From the NCBI RefSeq assembly GCF_900172275.1, contig NZ_FWFT01000003.1, positions 124,001-188,000 on the forward strand: a stretch of 64,000 nucleotides of DNA, read 5' to 3'. This DNA is from Pseudooctadecabacter jejudonensis (GTDB lineage: Bacteria; Pseudomonadota; Alphaproteobacteria; Rhodobacterales; Rhodobacteraceae). Numbering within the stretch: the stretch's first letter is position 1; the number at the start of each line of letters is the position of its first letter. Made by a program: the position numbers and the translations under genes. Positions 1 to 8,932 of the stretch are shown piece after piece. A model generated the notes under the pieces. The model had not been told where the DNA came from, searched no databases, and saw only the letters and a program-made list of their open reading frames with translations.

Positions 1-453
1 AATCTGCTCTGCCATGAATTTGGCGGGGCCCGATGCGGTCACACCGCCCACGCCCACCCGTTTACCAAACCGCCACCACAACCCTGGCGCCCAAGACCGA
101 CGCGCGCCGGAATGAAGATGCAAAACAAATCCGTTGGACGGCTTGAACGCCAGCGCCCCGCGATCAATGGCGCGGATATCGCCCAGCCGTGCCAGAACAG
201 CGCCGCTGGTGTCGCGCAGGTCCTCTTCGGTCAGAACAAGCCCCAACAACGTCGCGCGCCGCAACCGTTCGGCCACCACCAGGGCCCCCGCGCCCAGCAC
301 AATCAAGAAAATCTGCCAGCCCAGCGCGGGCGGCTGCACGAACGCCAGCAAGATCAACAACGCGCCAAAGATAAACACCGCCCCATAAGCAAAGATCCGG
401 CGCACGGGCGTCGCCTGCAACGTGGCGATCACTTCGTCATCGTGGTTCGGCAT
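1..453 (-). CDS. Conserved membrane protein, C-terminus cut by window edge
   Basis: The frame is open from an ATG at 451-453 (reverse strand) to base 1, giving 151 residues with no stop, so the end of the protein lies outside the window. The N-terminus (MPNHDDEVIATLQATPVRR) precedes two hydrophobic segments at about residues 20-40 and 45-62, an arrangement like two short inner-membrane helices. A soluble, mildly basic C-terminal part follows. A GGACG-type ribosome site lies just upstream. I recognise no enzymatic motif; it looks like the small two-helix membrane proteins of unknown role common in Rhodobacterales. The plus-strand reading frames across this stretch are shadows. Confidence 0.7.
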   Translation of the reverse strand, partial: MPNHDDEVIATLQATPVRRIFAYGAVFIFGALLILLAFVQPPALGWQIFLIVLGAGALVVAERLRRATLLGLVLTEEDLRDTSGAVLARLGDIRAIDRGALAFKPSNGFVLHLHSGARRSWAPGLWWRFGKRVGVGGVTASGPAKFMAEQI

Positions 454-518
454 GGGGGCGTCCTTCTATCAAACTCCCGCGTCTTTAGCCGCCTGCCCTG
501 CCAAAGAAAAGACCACGC

Positions 519-1463
519 CTAGCGGGGCGGCACCACCTCATACCCTGCCTCCTCCGGCTCATCGTCTATCATCTCCGGCGGGAAGCCGGGCGCGGTGATG
601 TCCAAACCCGTCGGCTCCTCCAGCCGTTTGATGATGTCATCAGACTGCGCGCCCGCCCCGTATCGCGCGATCCCGTCCTCGAAAATCTTGACCATCATCG
701 GGCTGATCTCCAACGGGACGTCGTGGTCTTCGGCAATCTGCTGGAACAGCCCAATGTCCTTTTGCACCAGCCCCATGGAAAATCCGATATCTCGGCTGCC
801 GTTCAAAATCACCTGACTTTCGGTTTCATGCACAAAGGATGTCCCGCTTGAAATCTTGATCGCCTCATAGGTTGTCGCCAAATCTAGCCCGGCGGCCTTC
901 ATCGTCACCAGCGCCTCACACACCGTAAGCAGGTTCGCAGTCGCCAGATAGTTCGTCATAACCTTCAACGTGCTGGCCGTGCCCAGATCGCCCGTGTGCA
1001 ACACCCGCCGTCCCAAGGTGGTCAGTACCGGCAACACCCTCTCAAACGTCGCCCGATCACATCCCGCAAAGATCGAAATATTGCCCGTCGCCGCACGGTG
1101 GCACCCGCCAGATACCGGACAATCCACCGCAAACCCACCGCGGGCCTGCACCTCGGCGCCCAGCCGCTGCACCTCGGCTGCATCCGTCGTCGACATCTCA
1201 AGCCAGATTTTGCCGTCCGTCACATGGGGCAACATCTCCTCAACCACCGCCTTACAGGCGGCGGGCGATGGCAGACAGGTGATCACCACATCGCAATCCT
1301 GCATCAGGTCGGCGGGCGATCCGCCAGCCCGCGCCCCACCGGCCACAAACGCGGCCACGGCCTGCGCATCCAGATCGTGCACGGCCAGATCGAACCCGTT
1401 GCGCAACACCGACCCCGCCAGCTTTCCCCCAACGGACCCCAGCCCGACAAATCCGATCTTCAT
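519..1463 (-). CDS. NAD(P)-dependent beta-hydroxyacid dehydrogenase (3-hydroxyisobutyrate dehydrogenase family)
   Basis: A 314-residue protein of the 6-phosphogluconate/3-hydroxyisobutyrate dehydrogenase superfamily, which oxidises short beta-hydroxyacids or reduces the corresponding semialdehydes in the cytoplasm. The N-terminal Rossmann motif is GFVGLGSVGG. The substrate-binding signature DCPVSGG is at about residue 120. The catalytic lysine region is LKVMTNYLA, about residue 170, followed by the all-helical C-terminal domain. The length is normal. I start at ATG 1463 because AAGGAA lies just upstream and the Rossmann strand begins immediately; the frame extends a few codons further upstream without support. 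It is divergent from the lipoprotein gene. Substrate specificity is not readable: it could be 3-hydroxyisobutyrate, tartronate semialdehyde or another small acid. Confidence 0.88.
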   Translation of the reverse strand: MKIGFVGLGSVGGKLAGSVLRNGFDLAVHDLDAQAVAAFVAGGARAGGSPADLMQDCDVVITCLPSPAACKAVVEEMLPHVTDGKIWLEMSTTDAAEVQRLGAEVQARGGFAVDCPVSGGCHRAATGNISIFAGCDRATFERVLPVLTTLGRRVLHTGDLGTASTLKVMTNYLATANLLTVCEALVTMKAAGLDLATTYEAIKISSGTSFVHETESQVILNGSRDIGFSMGLVQKDIGLFQQIAEDHDVPLEISPMMVKIFEDGIARYGAGAQSDDIIKRLEEPTGLDITAPGFPPEMIDDEPEEAGYEVVPPR

Positions 1464-1608
1464 AGCGCGTTCCTTTCCTTGCACGTGGCTCCACCGTCAG
1501 CCCCCATCCCCGACACGTCTGTCCGGTTCCCGACATATCGCACGCCAACTTGCCTCGCCCCTGCGCGCCCCCTATGGTCGCGCAACACCAAATTCGTCAT
1601 GGATCATA

Positions 1609-1923
1609 ATGCCCGCCAAGGTCCTCAGCCCTGCACTTACAGCCCTCGCCGCCTGCGTGGCCTTGTCGGCCTGCGCCGAGTTTCCCGAATTGGATCAACG
1701 CATTTCGCCGCAACTGGCCGCAGCACCCGTGCCCGATCTGATCCCCCTCGCACCACTGATCGCCCAAGCCGGCGCAGATGGCGCTGCAGGGGCGGCCACC
1801 GCCGAAACCACCGCCCGCTCCCTGTCAGGCCGCGTGGCGGCTTTGAACGCCCGCGCGGCCCGCCTGCGCGGCCCTGTGCTGCCCCCTGCCACCCGTGCGC
1901 GCCTGCTGCGCGGAGTGCGATAA
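1609..1923 (+). CDS. Small predicted lipoprotein
   Basis: 104 residues starting MPAKVLSPALTALAA. A basic start, a hydrophobic core and a lipobox ending LSAC at about residues 18-21 predict signal-peptidase II processing and lipid anchoring. The mature part is rich in Ala, Pro and Arg and has no recognisable domain. It lies between the divergently transcribed dehydrogenase gene and hom, 70 bases before hom. The longer frame extending upstream overlaps the dehydrogenase on the other strand and is not credible, so the ATG at 1609 is chosen. Function is unknown. Confidence 0.65.
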   Translation: MPAKVLSPALTALAACVALSACAEFPELDQRISPQLAAAPVPDLIPLAPLIAQAGADGAAGAATAETTARSLSGRVAALNARAARLRGPVLPPATRARLLRGVR

Positions 1924-1993
1924 CCATCCACGCGTTGAATCCCCCGCGCACACGGGCTAACAGGCGTCAAACGCTGCGATAAAGGATGCCACC

Positions 1994-3289
1994 ATGACCG
2001 ACACGACCTCTCCCCTCCGCCTTGGCATTGCCGGTCTTGGCACCGTTGGCGTCGGCGTCGTGCGCATCATCCGCCAGCAGGCCGCGTTGTTGGAGGCCCG
2101 GACAGGCCGCAAAATCACCATCTCCGCCGTCTCCGCGCGCAGCAAAGATAAAGACCGCGGCGTGCCGCTGTCAGATTACGCCTGGGAAGACGATCCCGTG
2201 GCGCTGGCCAAACGCGATGACGTCGATGTGTTTGTCGAACTGATGGGCGGCGACGCAGGCCCCGCCAAAGACGCGACTGAGGCTGCGATTGCCGCAGGCA
2301 AGGACGTCGTCACAGCCAACAAAGCCATGCTCGCCATTCACGGCCAAGCCCTGGCCGAGGCCGCCGAGGCCGCTGCCTGCGTCATCCGGTATGAGGCCGC
2401 CGTGGCCGGTGGCATTCCCGTAATGAAAGCCCTAACCGAAGGCTTGGCGGGCAACGACATCACCCGCGTGATGGGCGTGATGAATGGCACATGCAACTAT
2501 ATCCTCACGCAAATGCAGGCCACACGCCAAGGCTACAACGCCCTGTTCGCCGAGGCCGACAAACTGGGCTACCTCGAAGCCGATCCAAACCTCGATGTGG
2601 GCGGCATCGACGCGGGCCACAAACTGGCCCTGCTGGCGTCGGTCGCCTTTGGCACCCAAGTGAACTTTGATGCCGTGGCCCTCGAAGGCATCCAGAACGT
2701 CACGCTTGAGGACATCGACGCCGCCCATGACATGGGCTACCGCATCAAACTGCTGGGTGTCGCACAGATGACGGGCCGCGGCCTGGAACAACGTATGTCG
2801 CCCTGCCTTGTGCCATCCAATTCACCGCTCGGCCAACTCGAAGGCGGAACCAATATGGTCGTGATCGAAGGCGACGCCGTGGGCCAGATCGTGCTGCGGG
2901 GCGCCGGTGCTGGCGAAGGTCCTACAGCCTCTGCGGTGCTGTCTGACATCATCGACATCGCGCGCGGCTTGCGCTTGCCCACCTTCGGTCAGCCAGCCGC
3001 CAGCCTTACACAAGCGCGCGCCGCCACCGCCGCTGTGCCCGCCCCCTACTACTTGCGCATGCAGCTTGTGGACAAACCCGGCGCTCTGGCCAAGGTCGCC
3101 GCCGTTCTGGGCGACGCGGGCGTCTCCATCGACCGGATGCGCCAGTACGGCCACCAGGACACCGCAGCCCCAGTGCTGATCGTGACCCACAAAACGACCC
3201 GAACCGCCCTGGATGAGGCTCTGTCGGCGATGGACCCAAACATCGTCATGGGCACTCCCGTCGCCATTCGCATCGAAGAAGTCGACTGA
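1994..3289 (+). CDS. hom: Homoserine dehydrogenase
   Basis: Catalyses NAD(P)H-dependent reduction of aspartate semialdehyde to homoserine, the branch step to threonine and methionine. It has 431 residues, the usual length of the monofunctional ACT-containing enzyme. The N-terminal nucleotide-binding motif is GLGTVGVGV. The family blocks TANKAMLAIHG, GGIPVMKALTEG and MNGTCNYILT (about residues 110-180) lie in the catalytic part. A C-terminal ACT regulatory domain starts near residue 352 (YYLRMQLVDKPGALAKVA), suggesting amino-acid feedback control. AAAGGATG precedes the ATG. In Rhodobacterales hom commonly sits next to glpX and recJ; here an MFS gene lies between hom and glpX. Confidence 0.97.
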   Translation: MTDTTSPLRLGIAGLGTVGVGVVRIIRQQAALLEARTGRKITISAVSARSKDKDRGVPLSDYAWEDDPVALAKRDDVDVFVELMGGDAGPAKDATEAAIAAGKDVVTANKAMLAIHGQALAEAAEAAACVIRYEAAVAGGIPVMKALTEGLAGNDITRVMGVMNGTCNYILTQMQATRQGYNALFAEADKLGYLEADPNLDVGGIDAGHKLALLASVAFGTQVNFDAVALEGIQNVTLEDIDAAHDMGYRIKLLGVAQMTGRGLEQRMSPCLVPSNSPLGQLEGGTNMVVIEGDAVGQIVLRGAGAGEGPTASAVLSDIIDIARGLRLPTFGQPAASLTQARAATAAVPAPYYLRMQLVDKPGALAKVAAVLGDAGVSIDRMRQYGHQDTAAPVLIVTHKTTRTALDEALSAMDPNIVMGTPVAIRIEEVD

Positions 3290-3327
3290 TCGCAACGGCA
3301 TCCCCTTCATCTGACCGGAAAAACTCC

Positions 3328-3383
3328 GGGGGGGCCGAAGGCGGGGGCAGCCCCCCCAAACTCTAATTTTCGCAGAAAATTAG
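3328..3383. terminator. Two consecutive hairpins downstream of hom
   Basis: A GC stem (GGGGGGGC at 3328-3335 with GCCCCCCC at 3350-3357) is followed by a perfect 9-bp AT-rich stem (CTAATTTTC at 3363-3371, loop GCA, GAAAATTAG at 3375-3383). They lie between the hom stop and the MFS gene and are the likely transcription end of hom. There is no clear U-tract, so the mode of termination is uncertain. Confidence 0.6.
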
Positions 3384-3442
3384 TCCCCCACCCGGCGTCA
3401 TAAAAATACCCTCGTCCCTGTAAAACACGCTAGGGTCGCGGT

Positions 3443-4693
3443 ATGCAGCCCCCCCTGATCACCCAGATGGCCCGCAACATCACCCTGTATCGCTGGTCAC
3501 GTTTCCTGCGTAATCTGATCTTCTGGCAGGCCGTCTGGTTTCTCTATTTCCAAAACGTCCTGTCCGCCGCCGAGGCGATCCTGCTCTATGCAGTGTACGA
3601 CGTCGCCGTCACCCTCCTCGAAGTCCCGTCAGGCTATATGTCTGATAGACTTGGCCGCCGCAAAACGCTGATCCTCAGCGCCATCGCGGCCTGCGCGGGT
3701 GCGGTATGCCTTTCGATCGGGGACACGTTTGCCATGTTCGCGCTGGGGCAAATCCTCATCGGGGTTGGCGGGGCCTTTGCCAGCGGCACGGACGAAGCAA
3801 TGCTCTTCGAAAGCCTCGCCGCCACCGACCGCACAGACGAAATCGAGGCCCAAGAGGTCACGGCCTGGCGCTATTCCTTCACCGCCCTCGCCCTTTCCGC
3901 CCTGACCGGAGGGGCCATGGTCCTTATCGATCCGCGATTGCCTTTCATCGCAGGGGCCCTGGCGGCGGCGGCTCTTTTGGGTGTGACATGGCGCATGGTG
4001 GAACCCCCACACACCACAGCCCTGCCCGAAGGTGGTGAGATGCTCCGGCTCAGGCACATAGCTTCTCACTTTCGCAATCCGGTGCTCTCATGGATCTTTG
4101 CGCTCTGGGTGCTGATGTACGGCTTCAGCCACCTGCCCTTTGTGTTCGGCCAACCCTTCATTCTTGAGGCCCTCACCGAATGGGGCCTTGCAGCCTCTGC
4201 CCCCCTTGTCAGCGGCGGGGTATCGGCCACGATGATGATCGTCTCGGTTGCTGTCTCGCTGGTGGCGGTGCAAGCGCGCGCGGCTTTGGGCCTTGCGCCG
4301 CTGTTGCTGGGCGCCTTTGGGGTGCAGCTGCTGATCATCGCGACAATGGCCATCACCGACAGCGCCCTAGTGCTCGTGATACTGCTGTTGCGTATGGTGC
4401 CCGACGCGCTGTCGCGCCCGTTTATCCTGGGCCGCATCCAACCCCTGCTGAGCGATGACAGCCGCGCCACATGGCTCTCCCTCAAAAGCTTTGTCGGCCG
4501 GCTGGGTTTTGCTGCAGCCCTCACATTGGGTGCGGTCTCCACCTCAGATGTAGGCGCAATGCCCCATGCTGACATTGCCGGCATCTTGGCCACGGCGACC
4601 CTTTTTGGCCTTGTTGCTCTGGTCACTCTCGCCTTCGCCGCGCGCAAAATTGATCTTGATCCGCAGCATCCGGACAAACCCGTCCGCCGTTAG
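3443..4693 (+). CDS. Major facilitator superfamily transporter
   Basis: A 416-residue integral membrane protein with about 12 hydrophobic segments. The conserved MFS loop 2-3 motif is GYMSDRLGRRKTLI near residue 64. No substrate-specific motif is visible; drug or metabolite efflux is common for this size class, but the substrate is unknown. The start at 3443 is preceded by AGGGTC. The gene stands alone, after the double hairpin that follows hom and 67 bases before glpX, and interrupts what is often a direct hom-glpX neighbourhood in relatives. Confidence 0.85.
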   Translation: MQPPLITQMARNITLYRWSRFLRNLIFWQAVWFLYFQNVLSAAEAILLYAVYDVAVTLLEVPSGYMSDRLGRRKTLILSAIAACAGAVCLSIGDTFAMFALGQILIGVGGAFASGTDEAMLFESLAATDRTDEIEAQEVTAWRYSFTALALSALTGGAMVLIDPRLPFIAGALAAAALLGVTWRMVEPPHTTALPEGGEMLRLRHIASHFRNPVLSWIFALWVLMYGFSHLPFVFGQPFILEALTEWGLAASAPLVSGGVSATMMIVSVAVSLVAVQARAALGLAPLLLGAFGVQLLIIATMAITDSALVLVILLLRMVPDALSRPFILGRIQPLLSDDSRATWLSLKSFVGRLGFAAALTLGAVSTSDVGAMPHADIAGILATATLFGLVALVTLAFAARKIDLDPQHPDKPVRR

Positions 4694-4760
4694 CGCCACC
4701 AAGGTTGCGGGCGGTGCCATGCCAAGGGTATGGCGACGACAGACCACAAAGGACCTTGTC

Positions 4761-5720
4761 ATGACCAAACCCGATTTCAACGACCGTATGCTGTCTTTGG
4801 GCCTTGCCCGCGTGTCCGAGGCCGCGGCCCTCGCCTCTGCCAAGCTCATCGGGCGCGGCGACGAAAAGGCGGCCGATCAGGCGGCGGTGAATGCGATGCG
4901 CGAACAGCTCAATAAGCTCGACATAGCGGGGGTTGTGGTGATCGGTGAAGGTGAACGGGACGAAGCCCCGATGCTGTTCATCGGCGAAGAGGTCGGCTCC
5001 GGCAATGGACCGGGCGTGGACATCGCCCTTGATCCGCTTGAGGGAACCACGCTGACAGCAAAAGACATGCCCAACGCCCTGACGGTCATCGCCATGGGGC
5101 CGCGCGGGTCTATGTTGCACGCGCCGGACGTCTACATGGACAAACTGGCCATCGGGCCCGGGTTCAAAGAGGGCGTCGTGACACTGGCCATGTCGCCTGC
5201 CGAACGTGTCTCCGCCCTTGCGGCCGCGAAAGGGTGTTCGACCGAAGACATCACCGTTTGCGTGCTGGATCGTCCCCGCCACGCCGACACCATCGCGGAA
5301 ATCCGCAGCACCGGTGCAGCCATCCGCCTGATCACAGACGGAGATGTGGCCGGTGTGATGCACTGTGCCGAGGCTGCGACGACAGGTATTGATATGTACA
5401 TGGGATCCGGCGGCGCGCCCGAAGGCGTTCTGGCGGCCGCGGCACTGAAATGCATGGGCGGCCAGATGTTCGGAAAGCTGTTGTTCCGCAACGATGACGA
5501 ACGTGCGCGTGCCAGCAAGGCGGGCATCACCAACTTTGATCGCGTGTATACCCGCGACGATATGGTGACGTCCGATGTCATTTTTGCTGCCACTGGCGTC
5601 ACCGATGGCTCGCTTCTGGCGGGTATCAAACGGGAACCTGGGTTTCTGACGGCTGAAACGATCCTCATGCGGTCCAAAACCGGATCCGTACGCCGCATGA
5701 CCTACCGCAACCCTGTGTAA
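4761..5720 (+). CDS. glpX: Class II fructose-1,6-bisphosphatase
   Basis: Dephosphorylates fructose 1,6-bisphosphate (sometimes also sedoheptulose 1,7-bisphosphate) in gluconeogenesis. The 319 residues match GlpX length. Characteristic stretches are VVIGEGERDEAPMLFIGEE, DIALDPLEGTTLTA (metal- and phosphate-binding Asp/Glu) and MYMGSGGAPEGVLAAAAL. I start at ATG 4761 because AAAGGACC lies just upstream and the family begins with this N-terminus; the frame extends further upstream over the end of the MFS gene without support. It is followed by a palindromic terminator and then recJ. Confidence 0.96.
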   Translation: MTKPDFNDRMLSLGLARVSEAAALASAKLIGRGDEKAADQAAVNAMREQLNKLDIAGVVVIGEGERDEAPMLFIGEEVGSGNGPGVDIALDPLEGTTLTAKDMPNALTVIAMGPRGSMLHAPDVYMDKLAIGPGFKEGVVTLAMSPAERVSALAAAKGCSTEDITVCVLDRPRHADTIAEIRSTGAAIRLITDGDVAGVMHCAEAATTGIDMYMGSGGAPEGVLAAAALKCMGGQMFGKLLFRNDDERARASKAGITNFDRVYTRDDMVTSDVIFAATGVTDGSLLAGIKREPGFLTAETILMRSKTGSVRRMTYRNPV

Positions 5721-5731
5721 TCGGGGCGATC

Positions 5732-5753
5732 GCTAAAATTCCGGAATTTTAGC
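5732..5753. terminator. Perfect palindrome, likely bidirectional terminator
   Basis: A 22-bp perfect palindrome with core CTAAAATTCCGGAATTTTAG (5733-5752) lies 11 bases after the glpX stop and is followed by CCCCCTTC. The same sequence recurs at 20846-20867, and a close variant at 20818-20839. It is probably a terminator or an RNA-stability element. Confidence 0.6.
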
Positions 5754-5833
5754 CCCCTTCGGGGAAGGTATTTTTGACCCAAAGAAGCGGGGGGCGTGGC
5801 GAATCCCTGACGCCGCGCATATGGTGGGGTGTG

Positions 5834-7600
5834 ATGACGGATACCCCACATATTGCGCGCCCGTTCCTTGATGTTGCGAAGTCTGCCACGGGGCGTCGCT
5901 GGGTTGGGCCAACTGGCGAGGATGACCGCTTGGGCGAGGCGATGGCGCAAGCCACCGGCCTGCCGCCGTCCCTATGCCGCATTCTTGTGCGACGCGGGGT
6001 CACAGCTGCGGAGGCCCCTGCGTTTCTGGCGCCCACGTTGCGGGATCTGCTGCCAGATCCCCGGTCGTTGCGGGATATGGAACCTGCTGCAGCACGTCTT
6101 GTTGCGGCGGCCACGTCACGCCAGCGGATTGCGATTTTTGCCGACTATGATGTGGATGGCGGCACGTCCGCCGCACTGTTGATAGATTGGCTGCGCCCCT
6201 TTGACGTCACGCCCACCCTCTATGTCCCCGACCGCATCGACGAAGGCTATGGCCCCAATGACGAAGCCATGGCGATGCTGGCGCGGGATCATGATCTGAT
6301 CATCTGTGTGGATTGCGGCACGCTTTCCCACGGGCCGCTGGCCGCCGCGAAGGGGACCGATGTCGTCGTGCTGGATCACCATTTAGGGGGCGAAACCCTG
6401 CCCCCCGCCCATGCGGTTGTGAACCCCAACCGTCAGGATGAAACGGGCGATCTGGCGCATTTGTGTGCCGCGGGTGTTGTGTTCCTCTGTCTGGTCGAGG
6501 CGAACCGCCAATTGCGGACCAAAGGTGGCCCAACACCCGATCTGATGGGGCTGCTTGATCTGGTGGCCCTTGGTACGGTTGCCGATGTCGCACCGCTGGT
6601 TGGCGTCAACCGCGCCTTTGTGCGCCAAGGCCTGACCGTCATGGGCCGCAGGCAACGTGCGGGGCTTGTCGCACTCAGCGATGTGGCGCGGATGGACACA
6701 GCGCCCTCAACCTATCATCTGGGGTTCTTGTTGGGCCCGCGGATCAATGCAGGCGGCCGCATCGGCAAGGCCGATCTCGGCGCGCGCCTGCTGGCCACCA
6801 CAAACGTCGCTGAGGCCCGCGCCATGGCAGACCGACTTGACCAGCTGAACACCGAACGACGTGAAGTTGAGACCCAAGTGCGCGACGCCGCGTTGGAACA
6901 GGCCGAGGCGCGCGGTCACGACGCCCCCCTTGTTTGGGCCGCAGGCGAGGGCTGGCATCCGGGCGTTGTGGGCATCGTGGCCTCGCGTTTGAAAGAGGCC
7001 ACCAACCGCCCCGCCATCGTCATCGGGTTTGACGGGGACATCGGCAAGGGATCGGGACGCAGTGTCTCAGGCATCGATCTTGGGGCCGCCATTCAGCGGT
7101 GCGCAGCCGAGGGGCTGTTGATCAAGGGCGGCGGCCACAAGATGGCTGCTGGGCTGACCGTGGCGCGCGACAAGCTGGACGCCGCCATGGCGCGGTTGTC
7201 GGACTTGCTCGCCAAACAGGGGGCGGGCGAGATGGGGCCTGCAGATCTCAGGGTCGACGGCCTGCTGATGCCGGGCGCCGCCACGGTGGATCTGATCGAA
7301 CACATCGAACAGGCGGGCCCCTTTGGCGCAGGCGCCCCTGCCCCCCGCTTTGTCTTTCCGGACTGCACGATCACCTTCGCCAAGCAGGTCGGTGCAAATC
7401 ACCTGAAACTCACCTTTGGCGACGGGATCAGCGCCCGTCTGGATGCCATTTGCTTTGGCGCGATGGATGGCCCCCTTGGACCGCTCTTGATGAACCACGG
7501 CGGGGCGCGGTTCCATTTGGCGGGGCGTTTGGACATCAACGAATGGCAGGGCCGTCGCAGCGCCCAACTGCGTCTGGAGGACGCTGCCCCCGCCACATAA
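5834..7600 (+). CDS. recJ: Single-stranded-DNA-specific 5'-3' exonuclease RecJ
   Basis: A DHH-family nuclease used in recombinational repair and mismatch repair. It has 588 residues, normal for RecJ. Catalytic motifs are FADYDVDGGTSAAL (about residue 105), a Cys-Gly-Thr-containing Asp motif (ICVDCGT), and VVLDHHLGG (the DHH motif, about residue 182). The DHHA1 part contains GKGSGRSVSGIDLG and KGGGHKMAAG, followed by the OB-fold C-terminus. I prefer ATG 5834 (MTDTPHIARPFLDV) because the family usually starts near here and GGTGGGG precedes it; an in-frame ATG/TTG further upstream would add about 20 unsupported residues. Confidence 0.95.
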   Translation: MTDTPHIARPFLDVAKSATGRRWVGPTGEDDRLGEAMAQATGLPPSLCRILVRRGVTAAEAPAFLAPTLRDLLPDPRSLRDMEPAAARLVAAATSRQRIAIFADYDVDGGTSAALLIDWLRPFDVTPTLYVPDRIDEGYGPNDEAMAMLARDHDLIICVDCGTLSHGPLAAAKGTDVVVLDHHLGGETLPPAHAVVNPNRQDETGDLAHLCAAGVVFLCLVEANRQLRTKGGPTPDLMGLLDLVALGTVADVAPLVGVNRAFVRQGLTVMGRRQRAGLVALSDVARMDTAPSTYHLGFLLGPRINAGGRIGKADLGARLLATTNVAEARAMADRLDQLNTERREVETQVRDAALEQAEARGHDAPLVWAAGEGWHPGVVGIVASRLKEATNRPAIVIGFDGDIGKGSGRSVSGIDLGAAIQRCAAEGLLIKGGGHKMAAGLTVARDKLDAAMARLSDLLAKQGAGEMGPADLRVDGLLMPGAATVDLIEHIEQAGPFGAGAPAPRFVFPDCTITFAKQVGANHLKLTFGDGISARLDAICFGAMDGPLGPLLMNHGGARFHLAGRLDINEWQGRRSAQLRLEDAAPAT

Positions 7601-7602
7601 TT

Positions 7603-7620
7603 TTTGCCGAAATTGGCAAA
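7603..7620. terminator. Short hairpin after recJ
   Basis: TTTGCC (7603-7608) and GGCAAA (7615-7620) form a 6-bp stem with a GAAATT loop directly after the recJ stop. The stem is weak and no clear U-tract follows it. Confidence 0.35.
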
Positions 7621-7673
7621 GAATCTGCTTGCGCCCCATCGGCAGATTCCCTAAATACCGCCTCACCAAGAGT

Positions 7674-7748
7674 GCTCCCTTCGTCTATCGGTTAGGACGC
7701 CAGGTTTTCAACCTGGAAAGAGGGGTTCGATTCCCCTAGGGAGTACCA
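7674..7748 (+). tRNA. tRNA-Glu (anticodon UUC)
   Basis: The acceptor strand GCTCCCT (7674-7680) pairs with AGGGAGT (7738-7744), including one G-U pair. The anticodon stem-loop CCAGG-TTTTCAA-CCTGG places TTC in the anticodon position. A T-arm GGGGTTCGATTCCCC is present, and CCA is encoded at 7746-7748. The gene stands alone between recJ and the catabolic island. No copy of its 3' end is seen elsewhere in the window, so it is not obviously an island attachment site here. Confidence 0.96.
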
Positions 7749-7894
7749 CTTGGCCTTCCCTTCGCAATAATCAGCGCCCAGCCCCACTGGGGTTGTCAGT
7801 GGTTTTCTGACGTTGAAGGTCACCGCGCGCGCACAACCCAGCCCGCCGCGCAGGCCTGCCCCGCGCTTTGCAGTCACGTCACATTTGCAGTCTT

Positions 7895-8932
7895 TTATTC
7901 AGGTGGCGTGTAGGGGTTGCCCGCAATCGCGGCACAGCGTGTCAGCACATCATCGCCCTGCTGGGCCAGCCAGTGCAACAGATCAATGAAGATCCAGTTT
8001 TCCGCCAGCTTGTCGCCCGAACGGCGGTAGATGTCGATCACGCGGAATTCCGCATCCATCTCAGTCCCCGGCATCCCCATGAACCCGCCGCGCTGCTTGG
8101 CGGTGAAGTTGGGCCACCCGAAAAAGCCACCGTAATGCCCCTCGGCCAAACGGGCGACATGCCCTGTTCCTGACCTGTCGTAGAACGCGGCACGGAACGG
8201 GCCGCTGTGCTGTTTGGCATAGCGTTCGATGGTGTAGGTCGCGCCGATCCCCGTGGGGCCCCACCAAATCATGTCATCATCCCAGGTGCGCGCCAGCTCT
8301 TCCTCCAGCGGCAAACCCAGCTGCCATGTGCCCAGATCCCCGATCATCGCCTCAATCGCTGCCATAGTCGCCACGCCCTCGGCAGGGTCCTGGGCGTCGA
8401 ACAGCAAGCCATCATGGGTCAAGGGCCCGGGCTGCACCAAATTGGCCGCCGTCTGCGGGCCGAACGGGTTTTGCCCCGCCTGCACCATCAGGTGCGGAAT
8501 ATCGATATGCAGCATCGTTTCAACGATCTGGCCCGCGTCCACGCGGTTAAATTCACAATAGCGCAACATGGTCAGTTTGCGGGTCGGTGAAATGCCCAAC
8601 CAAGGCGCATCAAACAACCCCATGAGATGGCCCATAGAGACGACCCAAACGCCACCCTGATGGCCCGCACCGGCAAAGAAAATATCCTCGCGCCGCTGGA
8701 TCCGTGTCAGCGATGATGACAACGGGCCCCAAAACACACGGGCCACGGCCTCTGCGCCGTGATGTTCGTAGAACGGATGCACCCCGCGCCAATGCCAGTC
8801 GGCGCTGGTGTTCTGGGCCAGTGCCGCCGCCATATCACCGCCTGCCGCAAGTGCTGCGTAATGCGCCCGCACCACGGCCTTGGCCGATTGCAACATCTCG
8901 CCTGAGATCAGGTCAGAAGACACGCCGTCCAT
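7895..8932 (-). CDS. Double SnoaL/NTF2-like domain protein
   Basis: A 345-residue soluble protein that appears to contain two alpha+beta-barrel NTF2/SnoaL repeats, at about residues 15-155 and 185-335. The first includes DWHWRGVHPFYEHHG; the second includes MIWWGPTGIGATYTIERY and ends with ENWIFIDLLHWLAQQG. Family members are small-molecule cyclases, isomerases, dehydratases or non-enzymatic binders. It is the last gene of the leftward transporter operon; its ATG overlaps the permease stop by one base (TGATG), implying translational coupling. Two similar proteins are encoded at 16312-17349 and 19824-20816. A link to the transported compound is inferred from context; the reaction is unknown. 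Confidence 0.75.
   Translation of the reverse strand: MDGVSSDLISGEMLQSAKAVVRAHYAALAAGGDMAAALAQNTSADWHWRGVHPFYEHHGAEAVARVFWGPLSSSLTRIQRREDIFFAGAGHQGGVWVVSMGHLMGLFDAPWLGISPTRKLTMLRYCEFNRVDAGQIVETMLHIDIPHLMVQAGQNPFGPQTAANLVQPGPLTHDGLLFDAQDPAEGVATMAAIEAMIGDLGTWQLGLPLEEELARTWDDDMIWWGPTGIGATYTIERYAKQHSGPFRAAFYDRSGTGHVARLAEGHYGGFFGWPNFTAKQRGGFMGMPGTEMDAEFRVIDIYRRSGDKLAENWIFIDLLHWLAQQGDDVLTRCAAIAGNPYTPPE

Noticed and set aside
112-522. Plus-strand frames at the left edge
   Set aside because: The minus strand encodes a coherent membrane protein with ribosome site here; the plus-strand frames are Arg/Gln/Pro-rich shadows.
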